Positions 9,161 through 17,565 of a DNA stretch of 64,000 nt are shown here, piece by piece. Position numbers and translations under genes: made by a program. The notes under the pieces were generated by a model. It was not told the DNA's origin. It did not search any database and saw nothing but the letters and a program-made list of their open reading frames with translations. How positions within the stretch are numbered: the first letter of the stretch is position 1; every line of letters starts with the position of its first letter. Source of the DNA: Haloarcula sp. DT43 (GTDB lineage Archaea > Halobacteriota > Halobacteria > Halobacteriales > Haloarculaceae); the NCBI RefSeq assembly GCF_037078405.1, contig NZ_JAYMGZ010000004.1, positions 496,001-560,000 on the forward strand, read 5' to 3'.

Positions 9161-10378
9161 CTATGCCTCAATCGAGGCAGGGGGTGCGTATTCCCCACTC
9201 ACGTTCAACGTCCCGCGATTCAAGCGCACATCTACGGGTGCGCCTCCGTCGCCTGCGTTTTGCCTGCGACGGAGATACTGCAAACCGATGTTCTTCGAGG
9301 CGTTGTAGTCGGCGTGGTTCTCGTACCCACACTGCTGACACTCGAACGACTCTCCCGACCGATTATCGTCGTGGGTAAACCCACACGTTGAACACCGATT
9401 CGACGTGTTCCGCGGGTCAACCTGCACGGCTTCGATGCCCTGTTCTTCGGCCTTGTATTCGACGTACTCGTAGAGGCGTCGGAACGCCCAGACGTGTTGC
9501 CACGTCGCCTCAGGGATGTTCTCCCGAATGTGGGTCAAATCCTCGAACACGATGTGCGAACAATCGTTTTCGACGGCCTCCTCGATAAGTTCGTTCGCCA
9601 CCGTGTGCAGGTATATCTCGAAGCGTCCGTACTCTTTCTGCCCGACTGATTCGATGTTTTTGTGGGCGTGACGCGAACCACACTGCTGGAGCGAACCCCG
9701 GCGTTTCTCGTATTCACGACGCCAGTGGTTGAACTCGTCTGCCGACCAGAATCGCCCCGTCGAAGCGACGGCGAGGTTGTTGACGCCCAAATCCACACCA
9801 AGGACTGTTCTGTGCTTGGACTCGGATTCAGACGATTCCTCGTCGGGGTCGACTTTCCGCATCGAGGTGTGGAGATACCAGTCACCGTCGCGGTACTGGA
9901 GGTGAGCCATCCGAAACTCGAAGTCCTCGTCGGAGACGTACTTGGTCGGCGGTGTCTCCGAGTCGTCGGGGAGGATGTAGTCACACTCGACGCGCCCATC
10001 TACGGTCGAAAGGGAAACGTGGTCGCGGTGGAACGTCGCACTCCGCTTGTCGTACACCGCGCTGTCCGCTGAGAAGTGGGGTCGTGACGTGTTCTCTCCA
10101 CGTTTGAGGCGTTCGACTCCGCTCTTGACGGCTTCGACGGCCCGCCTGATACCTTTCTGGACGAGGTTGGCGGTGAGGTCGGTTTCCTCTCGGAGTTGGT
10201 CGTAAAGGGCACGTTCGGCTTTAGCTTTGGATGTGACGTGGTATCCGTCGTCGCCGCGCCAACACCACTCACTCGCGGTGTTGGCGCAGTGTTTGAACTG
10301 CTCGACCGTCTCTCGAAGCGAATCGTTGGCTCCTTCGGGAGTGTCGAGTTTGATGACGGCGGTACGACGGTATTCCAC
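9161..10378 (-). CDS. tnpB: TnpB RNA-guided endonuclease
   Basis: A 405-residue TnpB started at GTG 10378. The RuvC nuclease triad appears intact: Asp in 'GVDLGVNNLAVA' (near residue 195), Glu in 'IVFEDLTHIRENI' and Asp in 'NHADYNASKNIG'. A four-Cys zinc finger (CSTCGF then CQQCGY) sits before the last Asp, as in the family. TnpB proteins of IS200/IS605 elements cut DNA guided by an RNA made from the right end of the element and its flank. The gene looks complete and recent. There is no partner tnpA. A TATA-like box (agtatatg) precedes it. Confidence 0.95.
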   Translation of the reverse strand: MEYRRTAVIKLDTPEGANDSLRETVEQFKHCANTASEWCWRGDDGYHVTSKAKAERALYDQLREETDLTANLVQKGIRRAVEAVKSGVERLKRGENTSRPHFSADSAVYDKRSATFHRDHVSLSTVDGRVECDYILPDDSETPPTKYVSDEDFEFRMAHLQYRDGDWYLHTSMRKVDPDEESSESESKHRTVLGVDLGVNNLAVASTGRFWSADEFNHWRREYEKRRGSLQQCGSRHAHKNIESVGQKEYGRFEIYLHTVANELIEEAVENDCSHIVFEDLTHIRENIPEATWQHVWAFRRLYEYVEYKAEEQGIEAVQVDPRNTSNRCSTCGFTHDDNRSGESFECQQCGYENHADYNASKNIGLQYLRRRQNAGDGGAPVDVRLNRGTLNVSGEYAPPASIEA

Positions 10379-10472
10379 TGTGATTTCACATATACTGCTG
10401 GTGTTACTTATACGTGGGGGAGTCGGCCAGCCATCGTCGCGTGGTTTGTGTCATCGGTTGTCGGCTTCCTCC

Positions 10473-10489
10473 CCGACCTCAAGGGTCGG
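10473..10489. repeat. left-end subterminal hairpin of the tnpB element
   Basis: ccgacc (10473-10478) pairs with ggtcgg (10484-10489) around a 5-nt loop, 21 nt inside the proposed left boundary. Elements of the IS200/IS605 family use such imperfect palindromes as recognition sites for the TnpA transposase. Confidence 0.6.
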
Positions 10490-10510
10490 AGCATCCGCCT
10501 CGTACCGCCT

Positions 10511-11499
10511 GTGAACACCGCCTCCCGCTGCTCCGGTGACACGCCGGGGCCGTCGTCGCTGATGGTGAACCCGTCGGGAGTGGCGTCGACGCGTATCGTC
10601 ACCGCCCCGTCAGCGGCGTCGGCCGACCGCCCGCTCGCAGTCTCGTGGTCCGCGCTGTCGGCGGCCCCCGTCCGACTACCCGTGGAGCCGTGCTCCACGC
10701 TGTTGCGGAACACGTTCTCGAACAGCTGGAGGAGTTGGTCGCGGTCGCCGACGACCGTGCGGTCGGTGCCGACCTGCAGTGTCGCCGACCCGGTGTCGAC
10801 GTGCCGCCAGGCCGCCTCCGCCAGCGCGGACAGCCGTAGCTCGGTCGCGTCGGTCGTCTGCTCGTCGCGGGCGAAGGCGAGCACCTCGCCGATGAGGGTA
10901 CTCATCCGTTCGTGGGCCGCCTCGACGCGGTCGAACTCCTCGGGGTCGTTCCGTTCCCGCGCCAGCGCCAGGCGGCCGGAGGCCACGTTCAGCGGGTTCC
11001 GAAGGTCGTGTGAGAGGACCGCGGCGAACTGGTCGAGCTGCTGGTTCCGGCGTTCGAGCTCCCGCTCGCGTTGCTTCTGCTCGGTGATTTCGTGGACGAG
11101 GAACACGCGCCCCACCAGGGCGTCCCGGGAATCGAACAGCGGGGAGAGCTGCACGTCGAAGAACCGGCCCTCCTGCTCGATGACCGCCTGCGTCTCCGCG
11201 GCGTCGTCGTTCAGGCCGCGGTACTTTCCGAGTAGCTCCGGCGACGCTTCGAGCGCGGTAGCGACGGACTCCCCGACGACGGGACCGCCGCCGAGCAGTC
11301 GGCGGCCGGCGTCGTTGGCCTCGATTATCGTGTCGTTCGTGTCGACGACGAACACGGCGCTGTTGAGCGACTCGACGACTTCCCGATACGCGACCGGCGA
11401 GATGTCGAGCAGCCGGCCCCAGGCGTAGGCCGACAGCGTCCCGATGACGACGGCCACGACCAGCAGGAAAAAGGCGTACGCGACGAGCAGCGTGGCCAT
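10511..11499 (-). pseudogene. PAS-domain sensor histidine kinase, N-terminal fragment interrupted by the tnpB element
   Basis: From ATG 11499 the gene encodes an N-terminal membrane helix (residues about 5-28), a PAS domain ('SAVFVVDTNDTIIEANDAG'), a HisKA dimer helix with the phospho-accepting His in 'FAAVLSHDLRNPLNVASGRL', and most of HATPase_c, with the N-box 'LLQLFENVFRNSVEHG' and 'ISDDGPGVSPEQREAVFT'. The original frame ends at the TTCAC target; reading on into the element adds about 34 foreign residues before a stop at 10408. The missing G2 box and end lie at 8934-9111. The truncated product would lack part of the ATP-binding site and is probably inactive as a kinase. Confidence 0.9.
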
Positions 11500-11579
11500 T
11501 GCTGTACAATCCGCCCGGGCGAGTAAATGGGTTCCGCCGCTTCGAGGGATTTACCCACTCGCTCGGCATACCCGCGGGT

Positions 11580-11849
11580 ATGCCTGTCGACAAACGTGAG
11601 TTCGACGACCTGCTGTCGTTCGAACTCCACGAACCCGCCGACGTTCTCGACCCCGACAAACTGTACACCATCCCGGAGCTGGCCCGCCTCCTGCAGGGCC
11701 TCCCGGCCGACGCCGAACTCAGCGAGGCCAACGAGTCGGTGTTCATCGACTGGGCCATCCCGTGGATGATATACAACCAGGACGACCTCGTGATAGCCGA
11801 CCCGCAGGACGACGACGTGGTCGGGCTGTACGGCCTCGCCGAGCAATGA
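11580..11849 (+). CDS. conserved haloarchaeal-type small acidic protein
   Basis: An 89-residue protein started at ATG 11580; longer readings begin inside the divergent kinase promoter. It is soluble and acidic, with 'LYTIPELARLLQGLPADAEL' and 'FIDWAIPWMIYNQDDLVIA' as its most regular parts, suggesting a small helical domain. I do not assign a family. Its stop overlaps the start of the next gene (ATGA at 11846-11849), so the two are very likely translated together. The divergent kinase start is only 80 nt away. Confidence 0.75.
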   Translation: MPVDKREFDDLLSFELHEPADVLDPDKLYTIPELARLLQGLPADAELSEANESVFIDWAIPWMIYNQDDLVIADPQDDDVVGLYGLAEQ

Positions 11850-12670
11850 ACCTCCTCGTCGCCGGCAACGACCGCGTCGACGCGGGCAAGACCACGTTCA
11901 GCGTCGGCCTGCTCGAACGGACCAGCGCCCAGGGGTTCAAGCCCAGAGCGGGCAACAACTACTGGTTCGACCACGACGACTACCAACGAGCGACGGGCGA
12001 GGGGCGGCTGTACGGCAAGGACGCCAAGCGCCTCGCGGCCGCGTCCCCGGGCGACGTGGTCCCCGAAGAAATCAATCCGATTCACCGGCTGTGGCATCCC
12101 TCGCCGGGGGCGGAGACGGGCCTGCTCGGGAAGGAGAACCAGCAGTTCGTCGTCGACCGGGTCGGCCGCCCGAGTTCGGACCCGGGCGTCGAGTACGTCG
12201 TCAACGGGACCGTCGACCTGCCCGACTCCGTCGCCGACCGGCTCCCGCTCGCCGACGCGCCGCGGGTCACCTCGGTCGCCGACTTCAACGACCTGATGCG
12301 GGTGATGCACGTCGAGGCCCTGGAGTCGCTCGCCACGGACATCGAGTCGGCCGACCGGGCGGTCGTCGAGTCCTACGGCGACGTGGCCCGGCCGCTGTCG
12401 GGCGTCGAACCGGACGCCGTGGCCGTCGTCGAACCGGGCCGGGCGCGCATCTACGACGGCGACCGGTACAGCAAGGCCTGCCAGATAGCCACCGGCGGCC
12501 CCGGCGACGGCCAACTGGAGGAGCGGGTGCCCAAGGTCGTCGACCTCATCGAGCAGGTCGCCGCGGTGCGCCTGCCCGCTCTCGACAGCGACCAGCGGGG
12601 CGACCCGGTAGCCGTCGCCGACGCGTACGGCCACGCCTACGACGCCCTGCTGGCCTGTGCGTTCGACTGA
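11846..12670 (+). CDS. P-loop ATPase of unknown role
   Basis: A 274-residue protein. The N-terminus 'NLLVAGNDRVDAGKTTFSVG' is a Walker A motif (GNDRVDAGKTTF), of the kind found in SIMIBI/MinD-like and dethiobiotin synthase-like NTPases. Later segments ('RVTSVADFNDLMRVMHVEAL', 'VVESYGDVARPL', 'AVAVVEPGRARIYDG') look like the core strands of that fold. A phosphate-binding loop is clear; the substrate is not. It overlaps the 89-residue gene by 4 nt, forming a two-gene operon. It could be a ligase-like or regulatory ATPase; no experiment-based function is known to me. Confidence 0.8.
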   Translation: MNLLVAGNDRVDAGKTTFSVGLLERTSAQGFKPRAGNNYWFDHDDYQRATGEGRLYGKDAKRLAAASPGDVVPEEINPIHRLWHPSPGAETGLLGKENQQFVVDRVGRPSSDPGVEYVVNGTVDLPDSVADRLPLADAPRVTSVADFNDLMRVMHVEALESLATDIESADRAVVESYGDVARPLSGVEPDAVAVVEPGRARIYDGDRYSKACQIATGGPGDGQLEERVPKVVDLIEQVAAVRLPALDSDQRGDPVAVADAYGHAYDALLACAFD

Positions 12671-12700
12671 GAACGGCTGTCGCGGCCGACCGCGACGGGC

Positions 12701-13276
12701 TCAGAATTTCGCGGCCTGCAGCGCCAGTTCGATGTCCCGGTACGGCGCGTCGGTGACGCTCGGACCGTGGCCGGTGTGCATCTCCGCCAAGCCCTCGTCG
12801 GTGACGGACAGCACCCGCTCGATGCTGTCGACGAGCAGGTCCCGGTCGCCCTCTTCGAGGTCGGTCCGGCCGAAGCTCCCGTTGGCGAACACGAGGTCCC
12901 CGGCGAACAGGACGCCGGCATCCGCCGAGTAGAAGCAGAGGTGGTCGTTCTTGTGGCCGGGCGTGTGCAGCGCCCGGTAGTCGTGGTCGCCGAGCTGTAT
13001 CGTCTCCGCGTCGGCGATGGCGTGCTCGATGCCGTCTTGGTCGGTGTCGTAGCCGTACACCGGCACGTCGTAGGCGTCGACGACGCTGTCGAGGTTCTCC
13101 ACGTGGTCGTAGTGGGTGTGGGTGACGGCGACGGCGTCGATGTCGTCGACGTGTTCATCGACGGCCGACACGACGTCGAACTCGTTGCCGACGTCGACCA
13201 GGACGGTTCGGGCCCCCGTGACGAGGAACACGTTGCTCGTGAACGCCTGTTGCCCACGGGCGAGATTTCGAATCAT
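12701..13276 (-). CDS. MBL-fold metal-dependent hydrolase
   Basis: A 191-residue protein started at ATG 13276; an upstream in-frame start at 13378 would add a non-conserved leader. 'AVTHTHYDHVENL' is the HxHxDH zinc motif of the metallo-beta-lactamase fold, followed by 'LHTPGHKNDHLCFY' and 'LFAGDLVFANGSFGRTDL', which supply further metal ligands, and 'MHTGHGPSV' near the end. The pattern is that of glyoxalase II or persulfide dioxygenase-like thiolester hydrolases. Actual substrate unknown. It is convergent with the P-loop ATPase and divergent from the response regulator. Confidence 0.88.
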   Translation of the reverse strand: MIRNLARGQQAFTSNVFLVTGARTVLVDVGNEFDVVSAVDEHVDDIDAVAVTHTHYDHVENLDSVVDAYDVPVYGYDTDQDGIEHAIADAETIQLGDHDYRALHTPGHKNDHLCFYSADAGVLFAGDLVFANGSFGRTDLEEGDRDLLVDSIERVLSVTDEGLAEMHTGHGPSVTDAPYRDIELALQAAKF

Positions 13277-13398
13277 TACCCGCCTATTGACCGTCGTCTC
13301 GGATGTGGGTATCGTTCCAGTACGGCCGGAAACGCAGCCCAGCGACGCACCCACAGGGCTATGTACGTGGATATGCAAACGGGGGATAGTAGAACATC

Positions 13399-13983
13399 AT
13401 GTCAGATTCGGACCTACCTGTAGTGCTTATAGTCGAAGACGAACCAGACGTTGCCGAGACGTACAAACTGTGGCTGCAACAGGAATACGAGGTCCGTATG
13501 GCACAGAACGGCGACGAGGGCCTGGAGCAACTGGACGCCGATGTCGACGTCGTCCTGCTCGACCGGATGATGCCCGGCCTCTCCGGGGACGAGGTACTGG
13601 AGCGCATCCGGGAGCGGGACCTCGGTTGTCGGGTGGCGATGGTAACCGCCGTCGAGCCCGATTTCGACATTCTGGAGATGGGATTCGACGCGTACCTCTC
13701 GAAGCCGATTCGGAGCGAACAGCTCCACGAGACCGTCGACAACCTGCTCGACCGCTCCGAGTACGACTCCCTGTTACAGGAGTACTACGCGCTCGTCGAG
13801 AAGCAGGCGACACTCGAAGCGACGAAGTCAAGCGCGGAACTGGCCGAAAGCGACCAGTACGACGAACTGAGCCAGAAAATCGCGGGGATGCGAGACGACC
13901 TCTCGGAGACGCTCGGCGGTATCGAAGACGACTCCGATTTCATCGCAACGCTTCGCGGACTGAGCGACGATGAAGACAACTGA
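13399..13983 (+). CDS. response regulator with HalX domain
   Basis: A 194-residue two-domain protein. Residues 1-120 form a receiver domain: acidic pocket 'IVEDEPDV', phospho-accepting Asp55 in 'VDVVLLDRMMPG' and Lys102 in 'AYLSKPI'. The C-terminal 70 residues ('EYDSLLQEYYALVEKQATLE' and 'FIATLRGL') match the HalX domain, a helical coiled-coil module seen mainly in haloarchaea. No DNA-binding domain is visible, so it may act through protein contacts. A RecA-like ATPase gene follows 10 nt later. Its cognate kinase is not obvious; the nearest kinase is the disrupted one 1.9 kb away. Confidence 0.92.
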   Translation: MSDSDLPVVLIVEDEPDVAETYKLWLQQEYEVRMAQNGDEGLEQLDADVDVVLLDRMMPGLSGDEVLERIRERDLGCRVAMVTAVEPDFDILEMGFDAYLSKPIRSEQLHETVDNLLDRSEYDSLLQEYYALVEKQATLEATKSSAELAESDQYDELSQKIAGMRDDLSETLGGIEDDSDFIATLRGLSDDEDN

Positions 13984-13993
13984 GCGACAAACA

Positions 13994-14653
13994 ATGTATG
14001 ATCTCACCTCAGTACTAGAGTTCGATGCGCTCAGGGAGGTCCGGCCAGGGTCCAGCATCCTGATTTCCGGCCCAGCAATGAGCGGGAAGGAACGGCTCGC
14101 ATACGATATGCTTGCCGACGGCATGGGCAACGGGGACGGTGCGGTGGTCGTGACGACCGGCGACGGCGCGGGCAGCGTCGTCGAGGAGTTCCGCTCGCTC
14201 GTCCCCGACCTCGACGACTCCCAGCTCGGCGTCATCGACTGCCGAGGGGAGGGCGGCACCGACGAGGACGCAATCGGCAACGCCCACGTCCACCACGTCT
14301 CCTCGCCCGGGGACCTCACCGGCATCGGTATCGGCATCACGAAGGCCCTGGAAGGGCTGCACAACGCCGGCAACGAGCGGGGCCGGCTGGCGCTCGTCTC
14401 GCTGTCGACGATGCTGACATACACGGACAAGAAGACCGTGTTCAAGTTCTGTCACGTGCTGTCCTCGCGGCTGGACTCCGCGGGGTACATCGGCGTGTTC
14501 ACCATCGACTCCGGGGCCCACGACGACCAGACCCTGCAGGTCATCAAGCAGGCCTTCGACGGGATGATAGACGTGCGCGACGCGGAGGGCGGCGGCCGCG
14601 AGGCCCGCGTGCTCGGCCTCGCTGGCGAACCGACCGACTGGCAGAAAATCTGA
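13994..14653 (+). CDS. RecA/KaiC-like ATPase (haloarchaeal 'HTR-like' family)
   Basis: A 219-residue protein started at ATG 13994; ATG 13970, inside the previous gene, is an alternative. 'SSILISGPAMSGKERLAYD' is a Walker A loop, 'GNERGRLALVSLSTMLTY' looks like the Walker B strand, and the end 'GYIGVFTIDSGAHDDQTLQ' fits the RecA/KaiC core. Such short KaiC-like proteins are common next to haloarchaeal receiver-domain genes. It follows the HalX regulator at 10 nt and is almost surely cotranscribed, which suggests a joint signalling output. Precise role unknown. Confidence 0.82.
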   Translation: MYDLTSVLEFDALREVRPGSSILISGPAMSGKERLAYDMLADGMGNGDGAVVVTTGDGAGSVVEEFRSLVPDLDDSQLGVIDCRGEGGTDEDAIGNAHVHHVSSPGDLTGIGIGITKALEGLHNAGNERGRLALVSLSTMLTYTDKKTVFKFCHVLSSRLDSAGYIGVFTIDSGAHDDQTLQVIKQAFDGMIDVRDAEGGGREARVLGLAGEPTDWQKI

Positions 14654-14728
14654 CCGGCCCACAGGTGGTCCGGACGCCGTCTCGACCCGGTGAGGAAGTA
14701 TTTTCCCGCTCCGGGTCACCCACCCGAT

Positions 14729-15472
14729 ATGGACGTAAAGCTTCTTGAGGCGACGGACGACCCCGAAGCGCTCATCTGCAAGGCGGCGCGCAACGACTAC
14801 AGCGACACCTCCGTCGGCAGCCAGTCGTTCGAGGCGACGATGGCCGAGGTCGACGGGGATACCCTCGAAGAGAAGAAGGAGACGCTCATCGGGCACCTGC
14901 TGGACCACGGTCACTTCGGCCCCTTCGAGCACGCGCAGGTGACCTTCGCCGTCGAGGGCGTCTCCCGCTCCTGTATGGCCCAGATAACGCGGCACCGACA
15001 CGTCTCCTTCGACGTGCAGTCGATGCGGTACGTCTCCTTCGACGACGTCGACCCCGAGGCCGTCCGCGAGGGCGAACTGGTCGTGACGCCGCCGTCCGCG
15101 ACGGACCCGGACTGGGTCGGGCGAAACCAGAAGAAAGCGAGCGTCTCCGACGAGGAGTTCGAGGAGCGGACCGAGATATTCAAAGACACAATCGAGCAGG
15201 CGGTCGAGTCCTATCAGGACCTGCTCGAGTTGGGCATGCCGCCGGAGGACGCCCGGTTCGTCCTGCCCATCGGCACGAAGGTCAACATCGTGATGTCGAT
15301 GAACGCCCGGATGCTCATGCACGTGGCGGACATGCGGGCCGCGGCGGACGCCCAGTGGGAGATACGGGAGATGACCGAGGAGATGCTCGACTTGGCGGCC
15401 GACTGGTGTCCCCTGACCTTCGAGTACTACGAGCGGGAGATGAAAGGCCGCAAGAACCGGCTCGCGCCCTGA
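14729..15472 (+). CDS. thyX: FAD-dependent thymidylate synthase
   Basis: ThyX makes dTMP from dUMP using methylene-tetrahydrofolate, FAD and NADPH. The 247-residue protein started at ATG 14729 carries the ThyX motif RHRHVSFDVQSMRY at residues 88-101 (pattern RHRxxSxxxxSxRY). Near the end 'RMLMHVADMRAAADAQWEIR' matches the conserved dUMP-binding helix. A TATA-like box (agtatttt, about 14697) lies about 27 nt before the start, so the mRNA is probably leaderless. No thyA is seen nearby. Confidence 0.95.
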   Translation: MDVKLLEATDDPEALICKAARNDYSDTSVGSQSFEATMAEVDGDTLEEKKETLIGHLLDHGHFGPFEHAQVTFAVEGVSRSCMAQITRHRHVSFDVQSMRYVSFDDVDPEAVREGELVVTPPSATDPDWVGRNQKKASVSDEEFEERTEIFKDTIEQAVESYQDLLELGMPPEDARFVLPIGTKVNIVMSMNARMLMHVADMRAAADAQWEIREMTEEMLDLAADWCPLTFEYYEREMKGRKNRLAP

Positions 15473-15633
15473 CGGCCGCCAGCGCCGAACGGCAGTCGTG
15501 CAATCGGCCCTGATACGCACGACGGAAATTGCGCGACCGGCGTCGTCTGGCCGGGGGAGCCGGCGACCGTCGGAGTATCAAAAGACGAAACGAGTACGAC
15601 ACATTCATTACCGCACATCCTAAATGAACAATT

Positions 15634-15807
15634 GTGTCTTACGAGGTTGAACGTCCCACCCGTCGGTCGGGAACTGCGTCTGATGTGATGTGTGCTGTCG
15701 ACGACGTCGACGGCCAGCAGCGGTTTGTCATCGCCGATATTGCCCACGACGACACCTGGGTCTCGATGGTAGCGGACGACACCTGTACACTCGCCGCCTG
15801 GCGCTGA
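15634..15807 (+). CDS. small haloarchaeal protein (57 residues)
   Basis: A short gene started at GTG 15634 and ending TGA 15805. The core 'VDDVDGQQRFVIADIAHDDTWVSM' followed by '...TLAAWR' at the C-terminus resembles a family of roughly 50-residue haloarchaeal proteins that pattern as 'D..d...rlViAD.s.dd.Wls......L..WR'; I recall them as a DUF but do not insist on a number. A relaxed reading could use the internal ATG 15688. AT-rich sequence (taaatgaacaattg) lies just ahead. Function unknown. Confidence 0.6.
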   Translation: MSYEVERPTRRSGTASDVMCAVDDVDGQQRFVIADIAHDDTWVSMVADDTCTLAAWR

Positions 15808-15941
15808 CGGGCGGCCACCGGCGAGTACGGCTTCTGTGGATTATCTCCGGACGGTGCCGGCCCGCGGGTCGACAGTGACCGGAAAGCCGCCCCGACAATC
15901 CGTATGAAAAGTTTTTGTCGACCGCTCCGTGACCTACGGGT

Positions 15942-16346
15942 ATGGAGTACGACGACATGCTCGACCGGGCGATGGAAGAGACACCCGACATCGAGGGCAC
16001 GAGCGAACGCTTCGAGGTGCCGGACCCGGACGTACGACAGGAGGGGAACGCCACCGTCTACGAGAACTTCCAGTCGACGTGTTCCCGGCTCGGGCGCGAG
16101 GACGACCACGTGATGAAGTTCCTCCAGAACGACCTCGGGACGAGCGGCCACATCGACGAGAGCGGGCGGGCGCGGCTGACCGGCGAGTTCGACGCCGGCC
16201 GCATCGGGGCCGCTATCGACGAGTACGTCGACGAGTTCGTGCTCTGCTCGGAGTGTGGCCTGCCGGACACCCAACTGGAACGGGAGCAGGGGGCGCTGTT
16301 GCTCCGCTGTGAGGCGTGTGGCGCACGCTCGGCGACGAGCGAGTAG
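15942..16346 (+). CDS. translation initiation factor aIF2 subunit beta
   Basis: A 134-residue archaeal aIF2 beta. It has the N-terminal helix region, the core domain ('NFQSTCSRLGREDDHVMKFL', then 'LGTSGHIDESGRARLTGEF') and a C-terminal zinc ribbon with CSEC and CEAC pairs. The protein joins the aIF2 heterotrimer that delivers initiator Met-tRNA to the ribosome. A TATA-like box (gaaaagtttt) near 15905-15914 sits about 30 nt ahead, consistent with a short or absent leader. It is convergent with the 59-residue zinc protein, with no gap between stops. Confidence 0.95.
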   Translation: MEYDDMLDRAMEETPDIEGTSERFEVPDPDVRQEGNATVYENFQSTCSRLGREDDHVMKFLQNDLGTSGHIDESGRARLTGEFDAGRIGAAIDEYVDEFVLCSECGLPDTQLEREQGALLLRCEACGARSATSE

Positions 16347-16526
16347 CTACTGCAGCCCTTTCAGCGTCCGCAAGTCGTTTTCCGTGCGCGTGAAGACGGC
16401 GAGCCGGTGGCTCGCGTGACAGTTGGGACAGTGAAACGTCGTGTCGTGTCGCGGCAGGGCCGTCGGTGTCGACTCCCAGTCCTTCTTACACTCGGGACAG
16501 AGCAACCGCACGTACGCTTCCTCCAT
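16347..16526 (-). CDS. small zinc-ribbon protein (59 residues)
   Basis: Started at ATG 16526 and ending TAG immediately beside the aIF2 beta stop. The protein contains LLCPECKKDWESTP and 'TTFHCPNCHASHRLAVFTRT', two CPxC knuckles 24 residues apart, so it should bind one zinc ion. It is basic for a haloarchaeal protein in its middle, which would fit nucleic-acid or ribosome contact, but this is inference. An AT-rich stretch (tcataaaaag, 16549-16560) 25 nt upstream on this strand can serve as the promoter. Confidence 0.75.
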   Translation of the reverse strand: MEEAYVRLLCPECKKDWESTPTALPRHDTTFHCPNCHASHRLAVFTRTENDLRTLKGLQ

Positions 16527-16593
16527 GTATGTTACTCACACACATAGCCCATCATAAAAAGCCTTGTCGTCTCCCCACGGTCTGTTCCCCGGC

Positions 16594-17565
16594 TCAGGCC
16601 GGAAGGTCCTCGGCCTCGAGCAGTTCCTTGTAGCGGTTTCGGATGGTCACTTCCGAGATGTCGGCCACGTCGCTGACCTGGCTCTGGGTGACTTTCTCGT
16701 TTGTCAGCAACGCGGCGGCGTAGACGGCCGCGGCGGCGATGCCGACCGGCGACTTGCCGGAGAGCAGCCCCGACTGGCGGGCCCCCTCGACGAGGTCGCG
16801 GGCCTGTCGCTGTGTCTCCTCCGAGAGGCCGAGGTCCGAGATGAACCGCGGGAGGTAGTGCTCCGGGTCGGCCGGCTGGACTTCGAGGCTGAGTTCGCGG
16901 ACGATGTAGCGGTAGGTCCGCGTGAGTTCCATCTTCTCGACGCGGGAGACGCGGGCCATCTCGTCGAGGGACCGGGGATTGCCGGCCATGCGGGCGGCCG
17001 CGTACAGCGCCGACGTGGCGACGCCCTCGATAGAGCGGCCCGGGAGCAGGTCGTCGCCCAGGGCGCGCCGGTAGATGACGCTGGCCGTCTCACGGACGTT
17101 CTGCGGGAGCCCCAGCGCGGAGGCCATGCGGTCGATTTCGCCCAGGGCCTGCTTGAGGTTGCGCTCCTTGGAGTCGCGGGTCCGGAACCGCTCGTTCCAG
17201 GTCCGGAGCCGCTGCATCTTCTGGCGCTGCTCGCTGGAGAGGGAGCGCCCGTAGGCGTCCTTGTTCTGCCAGCCGATGTTCGTCGAGAGGCCCTTGTCGT
17301 GCATCATGTTCGTCGTCGGCGCGCCGACGCGGGACTTGCGGTCCTTCTCGGCGGAGTTGAACGCGCGCCACTCCGGCCCGCGGTCTATCTCGTCTTCCTC
17401 GATGACCAGGCCACAGTCCTCACAGACCGTCTCGCCGTGTTCGGTGTCTGTGACGACGTTACCGCTGCACTCGGGGCAGGCCTCGACGGCCTCCGATTCC
17501 GTCGACTGTTCGGTTATTCGCTCGTCTCGTTCTCGGGTGGTCGTCCGGGTTGTTGATTCGCTCAT
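16594..17565 (-). CDS. tfb: transcription initiation factor TFB
   Basis: A 323-residue TFIIB homologue that bridges TBP-bound promoters and RNA polymerase. The N-terminal zinc ribbon (CPEC then CEDC, residues 35-56) is followed by the B-reader/linker ('DRGPEWRAFNSAEKDRKSRVGAP'-like region) and two cyclin repeats, the last ending in a helix-turn-helix that reads BRE ('TQSQVSDVADISEVTIRNRY'). Haloarchaea carry several tfb copies; which one this is cannot be told here. The long spacer upstream holds two TATA-like boxes on this strand. Confidence 0.95.
   Translation of the reverse strand: MSESTTRTTTRERDERITEQSTESEAVEACPECSGNVVTDTEHGETVCEDCGLVIEEDEIDRGPEWRAFNSAEKDRKSRVGAPTTNMMHDKGLSTNIGWQNKDAYGRSLSSEQRQKMQRLRTWNERFRTRDSKERNLKQALGEIDRMASALGLPQNVRETASVIYRRALGDDLLPGRSIEGVATSALYAAARMAGNPRSLDEMARVSRVEKMELTRTYRYIVRELSLEVQPADPEHYLPRFISDLGLSEETQRQARDLVEGARQSGLLSGKSPVGIAAAAVYAAALLTNEKVTQSQVSDVADISEVTIRNRYKELLEAEDLPA

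Larger units (their letters stand above)
9112..10510 (-). mobile_element. IS200/IS605-family element carrying only tnpB (IS1341 type)
   Basis: About 1.4 kb inserted in a histidine kinase gene. The limits were set by rebuilding the kinase frame: on the minus strand the left end follows TTCAC (bases 10511-10515) and the right end stops at gatttac (9112). The gtgtgt run at 9108-9113 allows a shift of a base or two. Both ends carry subterminal hairpins: 10473-10489 (6-bp stem) at the left and 9120-9140 (8-bp stem, 5-nt loop) at the right. No target duplication is seen, as expected for this family. No tnpA is present, so movement would need a transposase from elsewhere. Confidence 0.85.

Noticed and set aside
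10408-10510. Natural C-terminus of the histidine kinase after residue 330
   Set aside because: These codons belong to the left end of the tnpB element; the real C-terminus is at 8934-9111.
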